64,000 nucleotides of DNA, taken from contig JAWLAT010000020.1 in NCBI GenBank assembly GCA_041395325.1, positions 21,212 through 85,211 on the forward strand, read 5' to 3'. Below the pieces are notes generated by a model. That model was given only the letters and a program-made list of their open reading frames with translations, searched no databases and was not told the DNA's origin. The position numbers and the translations under genes are program-made. The stretch is from JAWLAT01 sp041395325. Lineage in GTDB: Bacteria; Pseudomonadota; Gammaproteobacteria; Xanthomonadales; SZUA-5. Below are positions 10,162 through 17,796 of the stretch, in pieces; positions within the stretch are counted from its first letter, which is position 1; the number at the start of each line of letters is the position of its first letter.

Positions 10162-10445
10162 GGATGATCCCTCGGTGGCTACTGCCCATGCAGATGCAAC
10201 GCGCATGCCATCGCCGCATTTCATAAAAATCAGTACTTTGCGATCCGATCTCGGTTCCAACCTGCGGAATCGAACGACGCAACGCCGGATCTGTGCGGAT
10301 TCGGGCGCTCTCGGCCGAGACGGCACCGGATCGATTCCAGGCGCGCTCGATCGGTCGCGCGTCGCCTTGCTGACCGGCGGTCCAGCGCTTCGCGCCAGGC
10401 ATGAGCGCGATGGGTCCCGTTGCGGTGCGATGTCCTGGAGGCTGC

Positions 10446-10472
10446 GGCCGACGAGGACGTCGGCGCTCCCAG
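10446..10472 (+). repeat. Single arm of the GACGTCGGCG extragenic palindrome
   Basis: The 27 bases match the right arm of the valS-downstream palindrome (20761-20787) at 25 of 27 positions by eye. Only one arm is present here. Confidence 0.6.
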
Positions 10473-10510
10473 GAAGAGCGGGGCATGTCCTCAGGCAATC
10501 CGCGGGAAGC

Positions 10511-10552
10511 GGCGAACGGCGAGTGGCGAGCGGCGAGCGGCGAGCGGCGAGC
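10511..10552 (+). repeat. 7-bp tandem repeat (GGCGAGC x6)
   Basis: There are six consecutive 7-mers: GGCGAAC, GGCGAGT, then four exact GGCGAGC units. It is non-coding and lies between the permease and symporter genes. The unit is far too short for a CRISPR repeat. Confidence 0.8.
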
Positions 10553-10601
10553 GGCAGCAACGCTGCTCCCAATGGCGTCGACCGGCGCGGTCAGCTGTCC
10601 A

Positions 10602-11981
10602 CTATCGGAGCACCAGATACAGCACCGTCGACACCGCCAGCACGCCGAGCAGGTCGATCAGCAGGCCTTCGCGCAGCATTCGGGGTGCGGGGATCAGGCC
10701 CGTGCCGAAGGCAATGGCATTGGGCGCGGTGGCGACGGGCAGCATGAAGGCCATCGAGGCGGCCAGGGCGGCGGGCAGCATGAACAGGGCTGGGTCGACG
10801 TTCACCGCGATGGCGGCGGCGGCGAGGATGGGCATCAGCAGCGCGGTGGTGGCCGTGTTGGACGTGATCTCCGTCATGAAGCTGACCGCCAGGCAGAGCA
10901 GCAGCAGGGTCAGCGGCAACGGCAACGCACTGAGGCCCACCATCGCCTGCGCCAACCACTCGCCCAGACCGGAGCTGCCGAAGGCGGCTGCCAGGGCCAA
11001 ACCACCACCGAACAGCACCAGCGTGCCCCAGGGAATGCGCTCGGCCACCGGCCACTCCAGCACCCGGCCACCCTTGCCGTCCGGCAGCAAGGCCATCACC
11101 ACCACGCCCAACAAGGCCACCGAGGCGTCGCTGGCGCCGCTCAGGCCGGTCCAGGCACGCCAGCCACCGAAGGGCTCGGTGCGTGTCACCCAGGCAAGGG
11201 CAACCAGGGCGAAGCAGGCCACGGCACGCACTTCGACCGGCTGCCAGGGGCCCAGTCGTGGCAACTCGCCCACGCCCGAGCCGCGCAGATTGCGGCCCAG
11301 CCACAGGGCGATGATCGGCAGCACCAGCGCCAGGATCGGCAGACTGAAGGCAAACCAGCAGAGGAAACCGATCTCCTCGCCGGTCTGCTCCTGATAGACC
11401 GAGCGAAAAATCAGATTGGGCGGCGTGCCGATCGGCGTACCCATGCCGCCGACGCTGGCCGCGTAGGCGATGCCCAGCAGCAGCGGCACGGTCAGTCGGC
11501 CGTCTCGCTCGGGTCCAAGAATGGCGATCGCCACCGGCGTCAGCACCAGCACGGTGGCGGTGTTGCTGATCCACATGCTGAGCAGGCCGCTGGTCAGCAC
11601 GAAGCCCCACAGCACCCGCCGCGCGCTGCCGGTGCCAGTCAATCGCAGCATGCCGAAGGCCAGTCGTCGATGCGCGCCAGCGGCCTCGATCGCCGCCGAC
11701 AGCATGAAGCCGCCAGCCAGCAGCAGGATCACCTCATGGCCGTAGGCCTGCGCCACTTCGCGCGGCCCGAGCACGCCGAACAACGGAAACAGCGCCAGCG
11801 GCAGCAGAGAGGTCACCGCGACCGGAACCGGGGCAAAGATCCACCACAGCGCCACCCAGACCGTCACGCCGGCGGTCACCGCCAGCGGCCACGGCTGCTG
11901 CTGGGCCAGCACGGCCGTGCACACTGCTGCGGCCAGCGGTGCCAGCCATAGCAGCCAGCCTTTCCATTGCTCGAATGACAT
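10602..11981 (-). CDS. DASS/SLC13-family sodium-coupled anion symporter
   Basis: This 459-residue polytopic inner-membrane protein carries the two diagnostic SNT motifs of divalent-anion/sodium symporters: MWISNTATVLVLTPVAIAIL in the first half and EITSNTATTALLMPIL in the second. GTPIGTPPNLIF follows the first one, as in SdcS/CitT/TrkA_C-less DASS proteins. Typical substrates are di- and tricarboxylates or sulfate; the sequence alone does not decide which. The ATG at 11981 has GGGGAG seven bases upstream. It is divergent from the histidine kinase gene. Confidence 0.85.
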   Translation of the reverse strand: MSFEQWKGWLLWLAPLAAAVCTAVLAQQQPWPLAVTAGVTVWVALWWIFAPVPVAVTSLLPLALFPLFGVLGPREVAQAYGHEVILLLAGGFMLSAAIEAAGAHRRLAFGMLRLTGTGSARRVLWGFVLTSGLLSMWISNTATVLVLTPVAIAILGPERDGRLTVPLLLGIAYAASVGGMGTPIGTPPNLIFRSVYQEQTGEEIGFLCWFAFSLPILALVLPIIALWLGRNLRGSGVGELPRLGPWQPVEVRAVACFALVALAWVTRTEPFGGWRAWTGLSGASDASVALLGVVVMALLPDGKGGRVLEWPVAERIPWGTLVLFGGGLALAAAFGSSGLGEWLAQAMVGLSALPLPLTLLLLCLAVSFMTEITSNTATTALLMPILAAAAIAVNVDPALFMLPAALAASMAFMLPVATAPNAIAFGTGLIPAPRMLREGLLIDLLGVLAVSTVLYLVLR

Positions 11982-12192
11982 CAGCGCTCCCCTTCGCCAA
12001 TCCTCGCGCCACGCACTCTACCTGCGATCGGCGGGCCGACAATTCGTGCGCTGGCCCACAAACGTGCACATCGTGACGTTCAAAGCGCTCAGGAAGCCCG
12101 CCGCGGCGTTGTCTTGTTCGCGTCAGTCTGCGACATTTCAGGTTGCTAGCTGACGTGCATGGTCGCTAATTCACGCGCATGCAGCACTGCTG

Positions 12193-12214
12193 CAGTGAAA
12201 CTGCGTTTTCACTG
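12193..12214 (+). promoter_or_regulatory. Inverted repeat upstream of the histidine kinase
   Basis: Perfect 8-bp arms, CAGTGAAA (12193-12200) and TTTCACTG (12207-12214), flank a 6-nt spacer. The repeat ends 23 nt before the kinase start codon. It could be an operator or a leader hairpin; there is no experimental support. Confidence 0.45.
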
Positions 12215-12237
12215 GCAGGACCGGGAGCGGAGTTGGA

Positions 12238-13236
12238 ATGCAGGACATCGTCGTCATCGCGCTTGCCGCGGTCGCCGCACTCGCCTTTGCACTGGCGGTT
12301 GTCTTTGCATTGCGCGCCCGCAAGGCCAAGGGCGCAGTCAACGCCATGCAGGAAGACCTGCAACAGGTGCAATCCAGCCAGGCACAGGTCATCCACACGA
12401 CCAAGCTGGCCTCGCTGGGGCAAATGATTGCCGGCGTGGCGCACGAAATGAATACGCCGCTGGGTTTCGTCAAGAGCAATGTCGAAGTGGTGGGGGAGTT
12501 GCTGGGCGAGCATCTGCAGCAGACCCAAGGCAAGCTCAATACCGCTGCGGACTATCTGCAGAAGCTCTCGCGCGCAGATCTGTCCACGCCGGCCAGCCAG
12601 CAGGCGGTGCGACAGGCCGCCGCCAAACTGTCCGGCGCCCTGCAGGTGATCGCCCAGGCGGACCTGTCCGACGCCCGTGACCTGTTGCAGGATTCGGTCG
12701 AGGGCATCGACCAGCTGACCAATCTGGTTCGCAATCTGAAGGGTTTTGCCCGCGTCGATCGCGATGGCATGGATCTGATGGATCTCAATGAAGGCGTGGA
12801 AAGCGCGCTGACCATTGCGGCGCATCAATTGCGTGATCGCATCGAGGTCATCAAGGACCTCAAGGCGGTGCCGAAAGTGCGCTGTGTGCCCAGCCAGATC
12901 AACCAGGTCTTCCTCAATCTGATCAACAACGCCGCCCAGGCGATGGGCGATAAGGGCACGCTGACCCTGCGCTCGGTGCGCAACGGCGATTTTGTCGAGG
13001 TCGAGGTCGAGGACAACGGCGCCGGCATCCCTGAGGACGTGCTACCGAAGATCTTCGATCCCTTCTTCACCACCAAGCCGGTCGGCGAAGGCACCGGACT
13101 GGGCCTGTCGATCGTCCACAAGATCATTCACGCCCACGGCGGCAGCATCAAGGTGCGAAGCACGCCAAACATTGGCACTACTTTCAGCGTTAGCCTGCCC
13201 GTAGAGCATTCCGCGCTGCGTCAGGCGGCTGCGTGA
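12238..13236 (+). CDS. Sensor histidine kinase (single TM anchor)
   Basis: This 332-residue kinase has one N-terminal TM helix (residues 4-25) and no periplasmic domain. A short coiled linker is followed by the H-box AGVAHEMNTPLGF with phospho-acceptor His69. The HATPase_c domain shows the N-box FLNLINNAAQAM, the G1 box VEDNGAGIP, the F-box DPFFTTKP and the G2 box GEGTGLGLSIV. The 'HEMNTPL' form of the H-box and the long helical insert between dimerization helices resemble PAS-less hybrid-type kinases that sense a cytoplasmic or membrane cue. It is followed 16 nt later by its likely partner response regulator. Confidence 0.9.
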   Translation: MQDIVVIALAAVAALAFALAVVFALRARKAKGAVNAMQEDLQQVQSSQAQVIHTTKLASLGQMIAGVAHEMNTPLGFVKSNVEVVGELLGEHLQQTQGKLNTAADYLQKLSRADLSTPASQQAVRQAAAKLSGALQVIAQADLSDARDLLQDSVEGIDQLTNLVRNLKGFARVDRDGMDLMDLNEGVESALTIAAHQLRDRIEVIKDLKAVPKVRCVPSQINQVFLNLINNAAQAMGDKGTLTLRSVRNGDFVEVEVEDNGAGIPEDVLPKIFDPFFTTKPVGEGTGLGLSIVHKIIHAHGGSIKVRSTPNIGTTFSVSLPVEHSALRQAAA

Positions 13237-13252
13237 ACAACGGATCGATGCC

Positions 13253-14179
13253 GTGACCCAGAGACCACTGAAAATTCTCTGTATCGACGACGAGGCGCGA
13301 ATCCTGCGCGCCTTGCGGGCATTGTTTCGGCACCATCAGGTGTTCATCACCTCCGATCCCAACGAAGCGATGGCGCTGGCGCAATCCGAAGACGTCGACG
13401 TCATCGTCTGTGACCAGCGCATGCCGGTGATGACCGGTGTCGAGGTGCTGCGCGAGATCCGCGCGGTGCATCCGCGGGCGATGCGCATCCTGCTGACCGG
13501 CTACGCGGATCTGCAGGCCATCCTGGGCTCGGTCAACGAAGGCGAAGTGTTCCGCTACGTCAACAAGCCGTGGGACAACCGCGAACTGATCGCGCTGGTC
13601 GAACTGGCCGGCAAGATTGCCCGCGAGGCCCCGGTCGTTGATGCCACGCCCGTGAGCGAGCGCGATCAGGAGGAAGCCCGCCGGCAGGTGGGCATCCTGG
13701 TGATCGAGGACGACGGCGAAACGCAGCGGCGGCTACGCGAGATTCTAGGCCAGCAGTACCAGATCCGCTTCGCCACCAGCGCCGAGCGTGCGCTGCAGGT
13801 GCTGGAACAGCACGAAACCGGCGTGATCATCTCCGAGACTGAAGGTCAGCGCGGCGATCTCACCGAGATGCTGAAGTCGCTCAAGCAATATCACCCGCAC
13901 ATCGCCACCGTGGTGATGACCGACCGCGCCAATGCGCAGCTGGCGATCGATCTGATCAACGAGGGTCAGGTCTACCGGATGCTGCTCAAGCCGGTGCGCA
14001 CCGGCTCCTGCCGACTCAGTGTCGAGGCGGCTGTCGGTCGCTACTGGCAGCTGAAGCAGAATCCGCAGGCCGCGCGGCGCTTCATGGTGGCGGCACGCCA
14101 GGCGCCGTCCTGGCTGAGCACAACACTGCTGGAGCGCATCCGCTTGCTGCCATCGCGATTGCTGGGACGCGCGCACTAG
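13253..14179 (+). CDS. Double-REC response regulator without output domain
   Basis: GTG start, 308 residues. REC1 (about 7-125) has the complete set: IDDE, phospho-acceptor Asp54 in VCDQRMPVM, LTGYAD and YVNKPW. This form is typical of RpfG-like receivers. REC2 (about 143-265) keeps an acidic pair (VIEDDGE) and a Lys-Pro (LLKPV), but the acceptor position reads ETEGQ instead of D-x-x-MP, so it is probably a pseudo-receiver. The last ~45 residues are basic and show no recognised output domain. It is likely an adaptor that passes the kinase signal by protein contact, and is co-transcribed with the kinase. Confidence 0.88.
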   Translation: MTQRPLKILCIDDEARILRALRALFRHHQVFITSDPNEAMALAQSEDVDVIVCDQRMPVMTGVEVLREIRAVHPRAMRILLTGYADLQAILGSVNEGEVFRYVNKPWDNRELIALVELAGKIAREAPVVDATPVSERDQEEARRQVGILVIEDDGETQRRLREILGQQYQIRFATSAERALQVLEQHETGVIISETEGQRGDLTEMLKSLKQYHPHIATVVMTDRANAQLAIDLINEGQVYRMLLKPVRTGSCRLSVEAAVGRYWQLKQNPQAARRFMVAARQAPSWLSTTLLERIRLLPSRLLGRAH

Positions 14180-14310
14180 CGAGCAGATCGCCGAATACAA
14201 GCCTCGCTGCACCACGGCCGAATTCGAATCTGGCTCTGGTCCGCCAGATCGCAGAGCTTGCAGCGCCACCACGCGCGCGCCGCGTTGCGGCGGCGAGGTG
14301 GGCTTCCCAG

Positions 14311-16713
14311 CTATTCGGCGCGCAGCGTGACCGCAGGCGACACGCGAGTTGCCCGCCAGGCGGGCGCCAGCGCACCCAGCAAGGCCACCGACAGCAAGGC
14401 GCCCAGGCCGGCACTCAGGTTCCATGGATCCAGCGCCGAGAGGCCGTGAACGACGCCGTCCAGCCAGCGCGACAGCAGCGCGATCAGGGCAGTCCCACAG
14501 ACCGCACCGGCCAGCACGGGCGGTGCGGCTCCGGCCAGCACACGGGCCAGCAATGCACGGGGCGTGGAACCCAGCGCCAGGCGGACGGCCAACTCGGCCC
14601 GTCGCGCCTCGACCAGATGATTGACCATGCCGAAGACCCCAATGGCACCCAGCAGGAGCGCCAGACCAGCGAGCAGACTGAGGTGAAAGCGCAATTGCAG
14701 TGACTGGGCCATGCTGCCATCGACCACCTGCTGCATCGTCCCCACATCGGCCACCGCCAGGCGCGAGTCCAGCGCTTGTGTCAGCTGCCGCAACTGCGCT
14801 TCGAACTGGGCTGATCCAAGCGAGGTCCGGGCAACCAGCACCGTCAGCGTGCCCGGCGAGGCTTGTTGGGCCTGGGGGATGTACATGACCCAGGGGTTGT
14901 CCGAGCTCAGGTCGAACAACCGGCTCTCGGCCACCACACCGACGATCGTGAAGTCCCTGGGTGCGCCTTCGAAGCGCGAGATCAGGCGCTGACCCAACGC
15001 TGATTGCCCGGGCCACAGCGCCGCGGCGAGGGACTCGCTGACCAGCGTGACCCGCTCGCTGTCGGCGGTGTCCTGCGGCCCGATCCAGCGACCGCTGCGC
15101 AGACGCATGCCGGTGGCGTCAAAGTACCCCGGGCTGCCGCTGCGAAAGACGACGGTCGGCCAGTGCCCGGCATCCAGATCCGGCCGCGCCGGCACCGCGA
15201 CCGGCCCCTGCCAGCCTCCATCGCGCAGCGGCAAGCGGTTGGTCAAACCAGCCGCCTCGACACCGGGCAGCGCCTGCACCCGCTCCAGCACGGCGTCCTG
15301 CAGCCGGGATCGCTCGAGCGCCGACAGTTCGTGGACATTGCTGACCAGGTCCGCACTCAGCAGGCCTTGTGGATTGAACCCCAGATCGGTGTCCTGCAAC
15401 GCGTTGACGGTGCGGATCAGCAAGGCCGAACCGGTCGCCAGCACCACTGCGAGCGTCAACTGCAGCGCGATCAGCGCCCGCTGCGGCGCCTGGTGGCGCA
15501 CGCCACCGGCGGCACTGCGCTGCTGACCCATGGCCCGCCAGCGGCCTCTGCGCAACAGCAGCATCGCCGGTAGCCCACCGGCCAGCAGCGCACTGACCAA
15601 TGCCAACGCCAGCGCCATGCCCAGGGCCCAGCCATCCAGTCGCAGGGTTTGGGCGAAGCCTTCGGAGAGAGGCAAACTGGCCAGCAGCGCCGCAAAGCCC
15701 CAGCGTGCAACCAGCCAGGCAGCCAGCGCCGCCAGTGTCGCCAGGGCCAGCGTCTCCAGCGTGATCTGACGCACCAGACGGCCTCGGCGCGCGCCCAGGG
15801 CACTGCGCAAGGCGAGCTCCCCCTTGCGCTCGATCACACGAACCACCACCAGCGCCGCCAGGTTGCCGCAAGCCATGCACAACAGCAGGCCGACCGCGCC
15901 CAGCAGCAACAGCACGGCGGGCCGAACCTCGCCCATCAGATGCGTGCGCAGGTCGACCAGGCGAGCGCCCTGTGACTTGTCCCAGGCCGAGGGATAGCGG
16001 TAGTGCTCGGCCATCGCCTGGGCGAGGGTCTGAATCTGGTCGTTGGCCACGCTGGCGGTGGTGCCCTCCCCCAGCCGGCCCAACACCATCAGATAGCCGT
16101 TGTCGGCGTAGTCCGGCGATGCGGGATCCAGCTGCAGCGCTCGCCAGGCACCATATTCGGGCGTGGGATAGTAGAAATCCGCCGCGGCCACACCGACCAC
16201 TTCGGTCGCAACGCCATCGAGCCGGATCTGTCGCCCAACGATGTCCGGATCGGCGCCGAAACGATCACGCCAGAGCACCTCGCTCAGCACCACCACCGGT
16301 GCTGCACCAGACCAGCTGTCCGATGGCTCGAAGCCGCGTCCCAGCAGCGGTGGACGTCCGAGGACCTCGAAGAAGCGGTCGCTGGCGTCGATGACCCGGA
16401 TCATTTCGGCACCCGTGCCGGTCTGCACGGTCACCGCGCTGTTGGTGTACGCCGCCAGATCAGAGAATCCCGGCAGGCGCTGGCCGGCAAACTCGAACTC
16501 GCTCTGCGACCAGTCGTATTCGCCCCAGAATGCCTGGATGCGCTCAGCCTCGCTGTAGGGCAGCGGCCGCAGCAACAGCCCATGGACCACGGCGGCCAGA
16601 GCAATGGTGCCGCCGATCCCCAGCGCCAGGGTCAGGATCGCTATCAAGGCGTGGGTCCGGTGTCGGGTCAGCTGTCGCCAGCCGGAATGCAAGTCCCGCC
16701 ACCATCCGTCCAT
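14311..16713 (-). CDS. FtsX/MacB-type ABC permease (second orphan copy)
   Basis: This 800-residue protein has the same architecture as the permease at 7741-10161: an N-terminal TM helix after MDGWWRDLHSGWRQL, a MacB_PCD-like periplasmic domain, a TM cluster with GELALRSALGARRGRL, a second periplasmic domain, and a C-terminal cluster with RAELAVRLALGS. It too lacks an adjacent ATPase. Sequence between the two copies is clearly divergent, so they are paralogs or separately acquired family members rather than a recent duplication. Gene end converges on the response regulator across a 131-nt spacer in which I see nothing. Confidence 0.85.
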   Translation of the reverse strand: MDGWWRDLHSGWRQLTRHRTHALIAILTLALGIGGTIALAAVVHGLLLRPLPYSEAERIQAFWGEYDWSQSEFEFAGQRLPGFSDLAAYTNSAVTVQTGTGAEMIRVIDASDRFFEVLGRPPLLGRGFEPSDSWSGAAPVVVLSEVLWRDRFGADPDIVGRQIRLDGVATEVVGVAAADFYYPTPEYGAWRALQLDPASPDYADNGYLMVLGRLGEGTTASVANDQIQTLAQAMAEHYRYPSAWDKSQGARLVDLRTHLMGEVRPAVLLLLGAVGLLLCMACGNLAALVVVRVIERKGELALRSALGARRGRLVRQITLETLALATLAALAAWLVARWGFAALLASLPLSEGFAQTLRLDGWALGMALALALVSALLAGGLPAMLLLRRGRWRAMGQQRSAAGGVRHQAPQRALIALQLTLAVVLATGSALLIRTVNALQDTDLGFNPQGLLSADLVSNVHELSALERSRLQDAVLERVQALPGVEAAGLTNRLPLRDGGWQGPVAVPARPDLDAGHWPTVVFRSGSPGYFDATGMRLRSGRWIGPQDTADSERVTLVSESLAAALWPGQSALGQRLISRFEGAPRDFTIVGVVAESRLFDLSSDNPWVMYIPQAQQASPGTLTVLVARTSLGSAQFEAQLRQLTQALDSRLAVADVGTMQQVVDGSMAQSLQLRFHLSLLAGLALLLGAIGVFGMVNHLVEARRAELAVRLALGSTPRALLARVLAGAAPPVLAGAVCGTALIALLSRWLDGVVHGLSALDPWNLSAGLGALLSVALLGALAPAWRATRVSPAVTLRAE

Positions 16714-16885
16714 TGCATCCGCCCCGTTGCTTGCCGTGGCACAGCGAGCTGCAAATCATGTGCCAGCCAGGATTGACCGGAATTGCGCTGTCCATGGCGG
16801 CTTCTGACCGTTTCGGCGTTCGATTTCGCGCAGGGCGCGTGCGATTTCGGGCGCCTTCAGCGAACACCAAGTGCTCAGCCAGCCC

Positions 16886-17617
16886 TCAATCCCCTCGCGA
16901 ACCCGGCACCGACGCACGAACCTTCTGCGGGCAGTACAGAAAGCCATCGGCGGTGGGGTGACACTCCAGCTGCTTGTCGACCAGGTCGCTGTCGACCATG
17001 TGCTCGAAGTGGCTGGGGGCGACCAGCTTGTTGAGCAGGCCGCCGCCGGTGACTGGCGCGCTGCTCATCGCCCCGCCCACCTGCCGCAGGCGATCGGCTG
17101 GCGTCAGCCGCGGTCCCGACCAGGCTCGCCCATCGGCGCCAGGCAGTGCCGGGAGCGGTGCCGGCTCCAGAGGCGAACGCGCTCCTGGCGCCGGCGACGG
17201 GGTCGCGCCGTAGTCGCGAATGGCCGCCGGCCAATCGATCTCCGGGTTCACTGGCGGCTCCGCTGCAGACACGGGTGGCTCAGGGACAGTGACCAGAGGT
17301 GTCGGGGCAGCAGGCCTGGGCCGACGGACCACCTGCGTCGTCGATGGGGTCTGCGTCGGCAAGCTTGGCGCTTCAATTGGCGTCGGCGCCGGTGGGTCGA
17401 ACAAGCGCACGCTGATCGCCGGCATCCGAGGCAGCGTCAGACCGGGCAAGGGTGAATCCACCCACCACAGGCGCAACAGCAGCAAATGCGCCAGCAGGGC
17501 CAGCACGAAGGCCAGCAGCGCCGAGTTGCGCCAGCGTTGATCGCGTTGCCGACGCTCGCGCCAGCGACGCCCGCGTGGCAGCGGTTCTTCCAGCAGCATG
17601 GCCTGTGCCGACGTCAT
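16886..17617 (-). CDS. Proline-rich single-span membrane protein, TonB-like architecture
   Basis: ATG 17617 is chosen because GGAG lies 8 nt upstream and it leads into a short basic cytoplasmic segment and one TM helix (LLAFVLALLAHLLLL, about residues 33-50). The rest is periplasmic: a proline-rich stretch of ~120 residues (PPAPTPIEAP, PRPAAPTPLVTVPEPP) and a C-terminal domain with two cysteines (LECHPTADGFLYCPQK). The layout resembles TonB/TolA energy-transducing proteins, but I cannot identify the conserved TonB C-terminal domain. The start lies 179 nt from the divergent valS. Function unassigned. Confidence 0.7.
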   Translation of the reverse strand: MTSAQAMLLEEPLPRGRRWRERRQRDQRWRNSALLAFVLALLAHLLLLRLWWVDSPLPGLTLPRMPAISVRLFDPPAPTPIEAPSLPTQTPSTTQVVRRPRPAAPTPLVTVPEPPVSAAEPPVNPEIDWPAAIRDYGATPSPAPGARSPLEPAPLPALPGADGRAWSGPRLTPADRLRQVGGAMSSAPVTGGGLLNKLVAPSHFEHMVDSDLVDKQLECHPTADGFLYCPQKVRASVPGSRGD

Positions 17618-17796
17618 GTGGTCTCCACGTTCCCGCGGTTCGGCGTTGTACCCGATCGCACCTTCAGCGCCGCTGAAGGACGGTCGATGCGTGTTTCGGG
17701 ACTGCCGCGACGCCGTCCGGTTTGCTCGCTCCAAGGCTCTTACTGCATGCTTGCGCCCCCTTTTCAGCCGGTCGGCGCACGCCGCTGCAGTCATCC

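Larger units (their letters stand above)
10162..10601. other. Non-coding spacer with extragenic repeats
   Basis: These 440 bases between the permease start and the symporter stop hold no convincing gene. They contain an arm of the GACGTCGGCG extragenic repeat (10446-10472) and a perfect-register 7-bp tandem repeat (10511-10552). The permease promoter should lie in the AT-richer part near 10220-10250. Confidence 0.6.

Noticed and set aside
10511..10552. CRISPR array
   Set aside because: The unit is 7 bp with no spacers and no cas gene nearby.
16886..17617. tonB
   Set aside because: Architecture fits, but the conserved C-terminal domain and ExbBD neighbours are missing, so no symbol was given.
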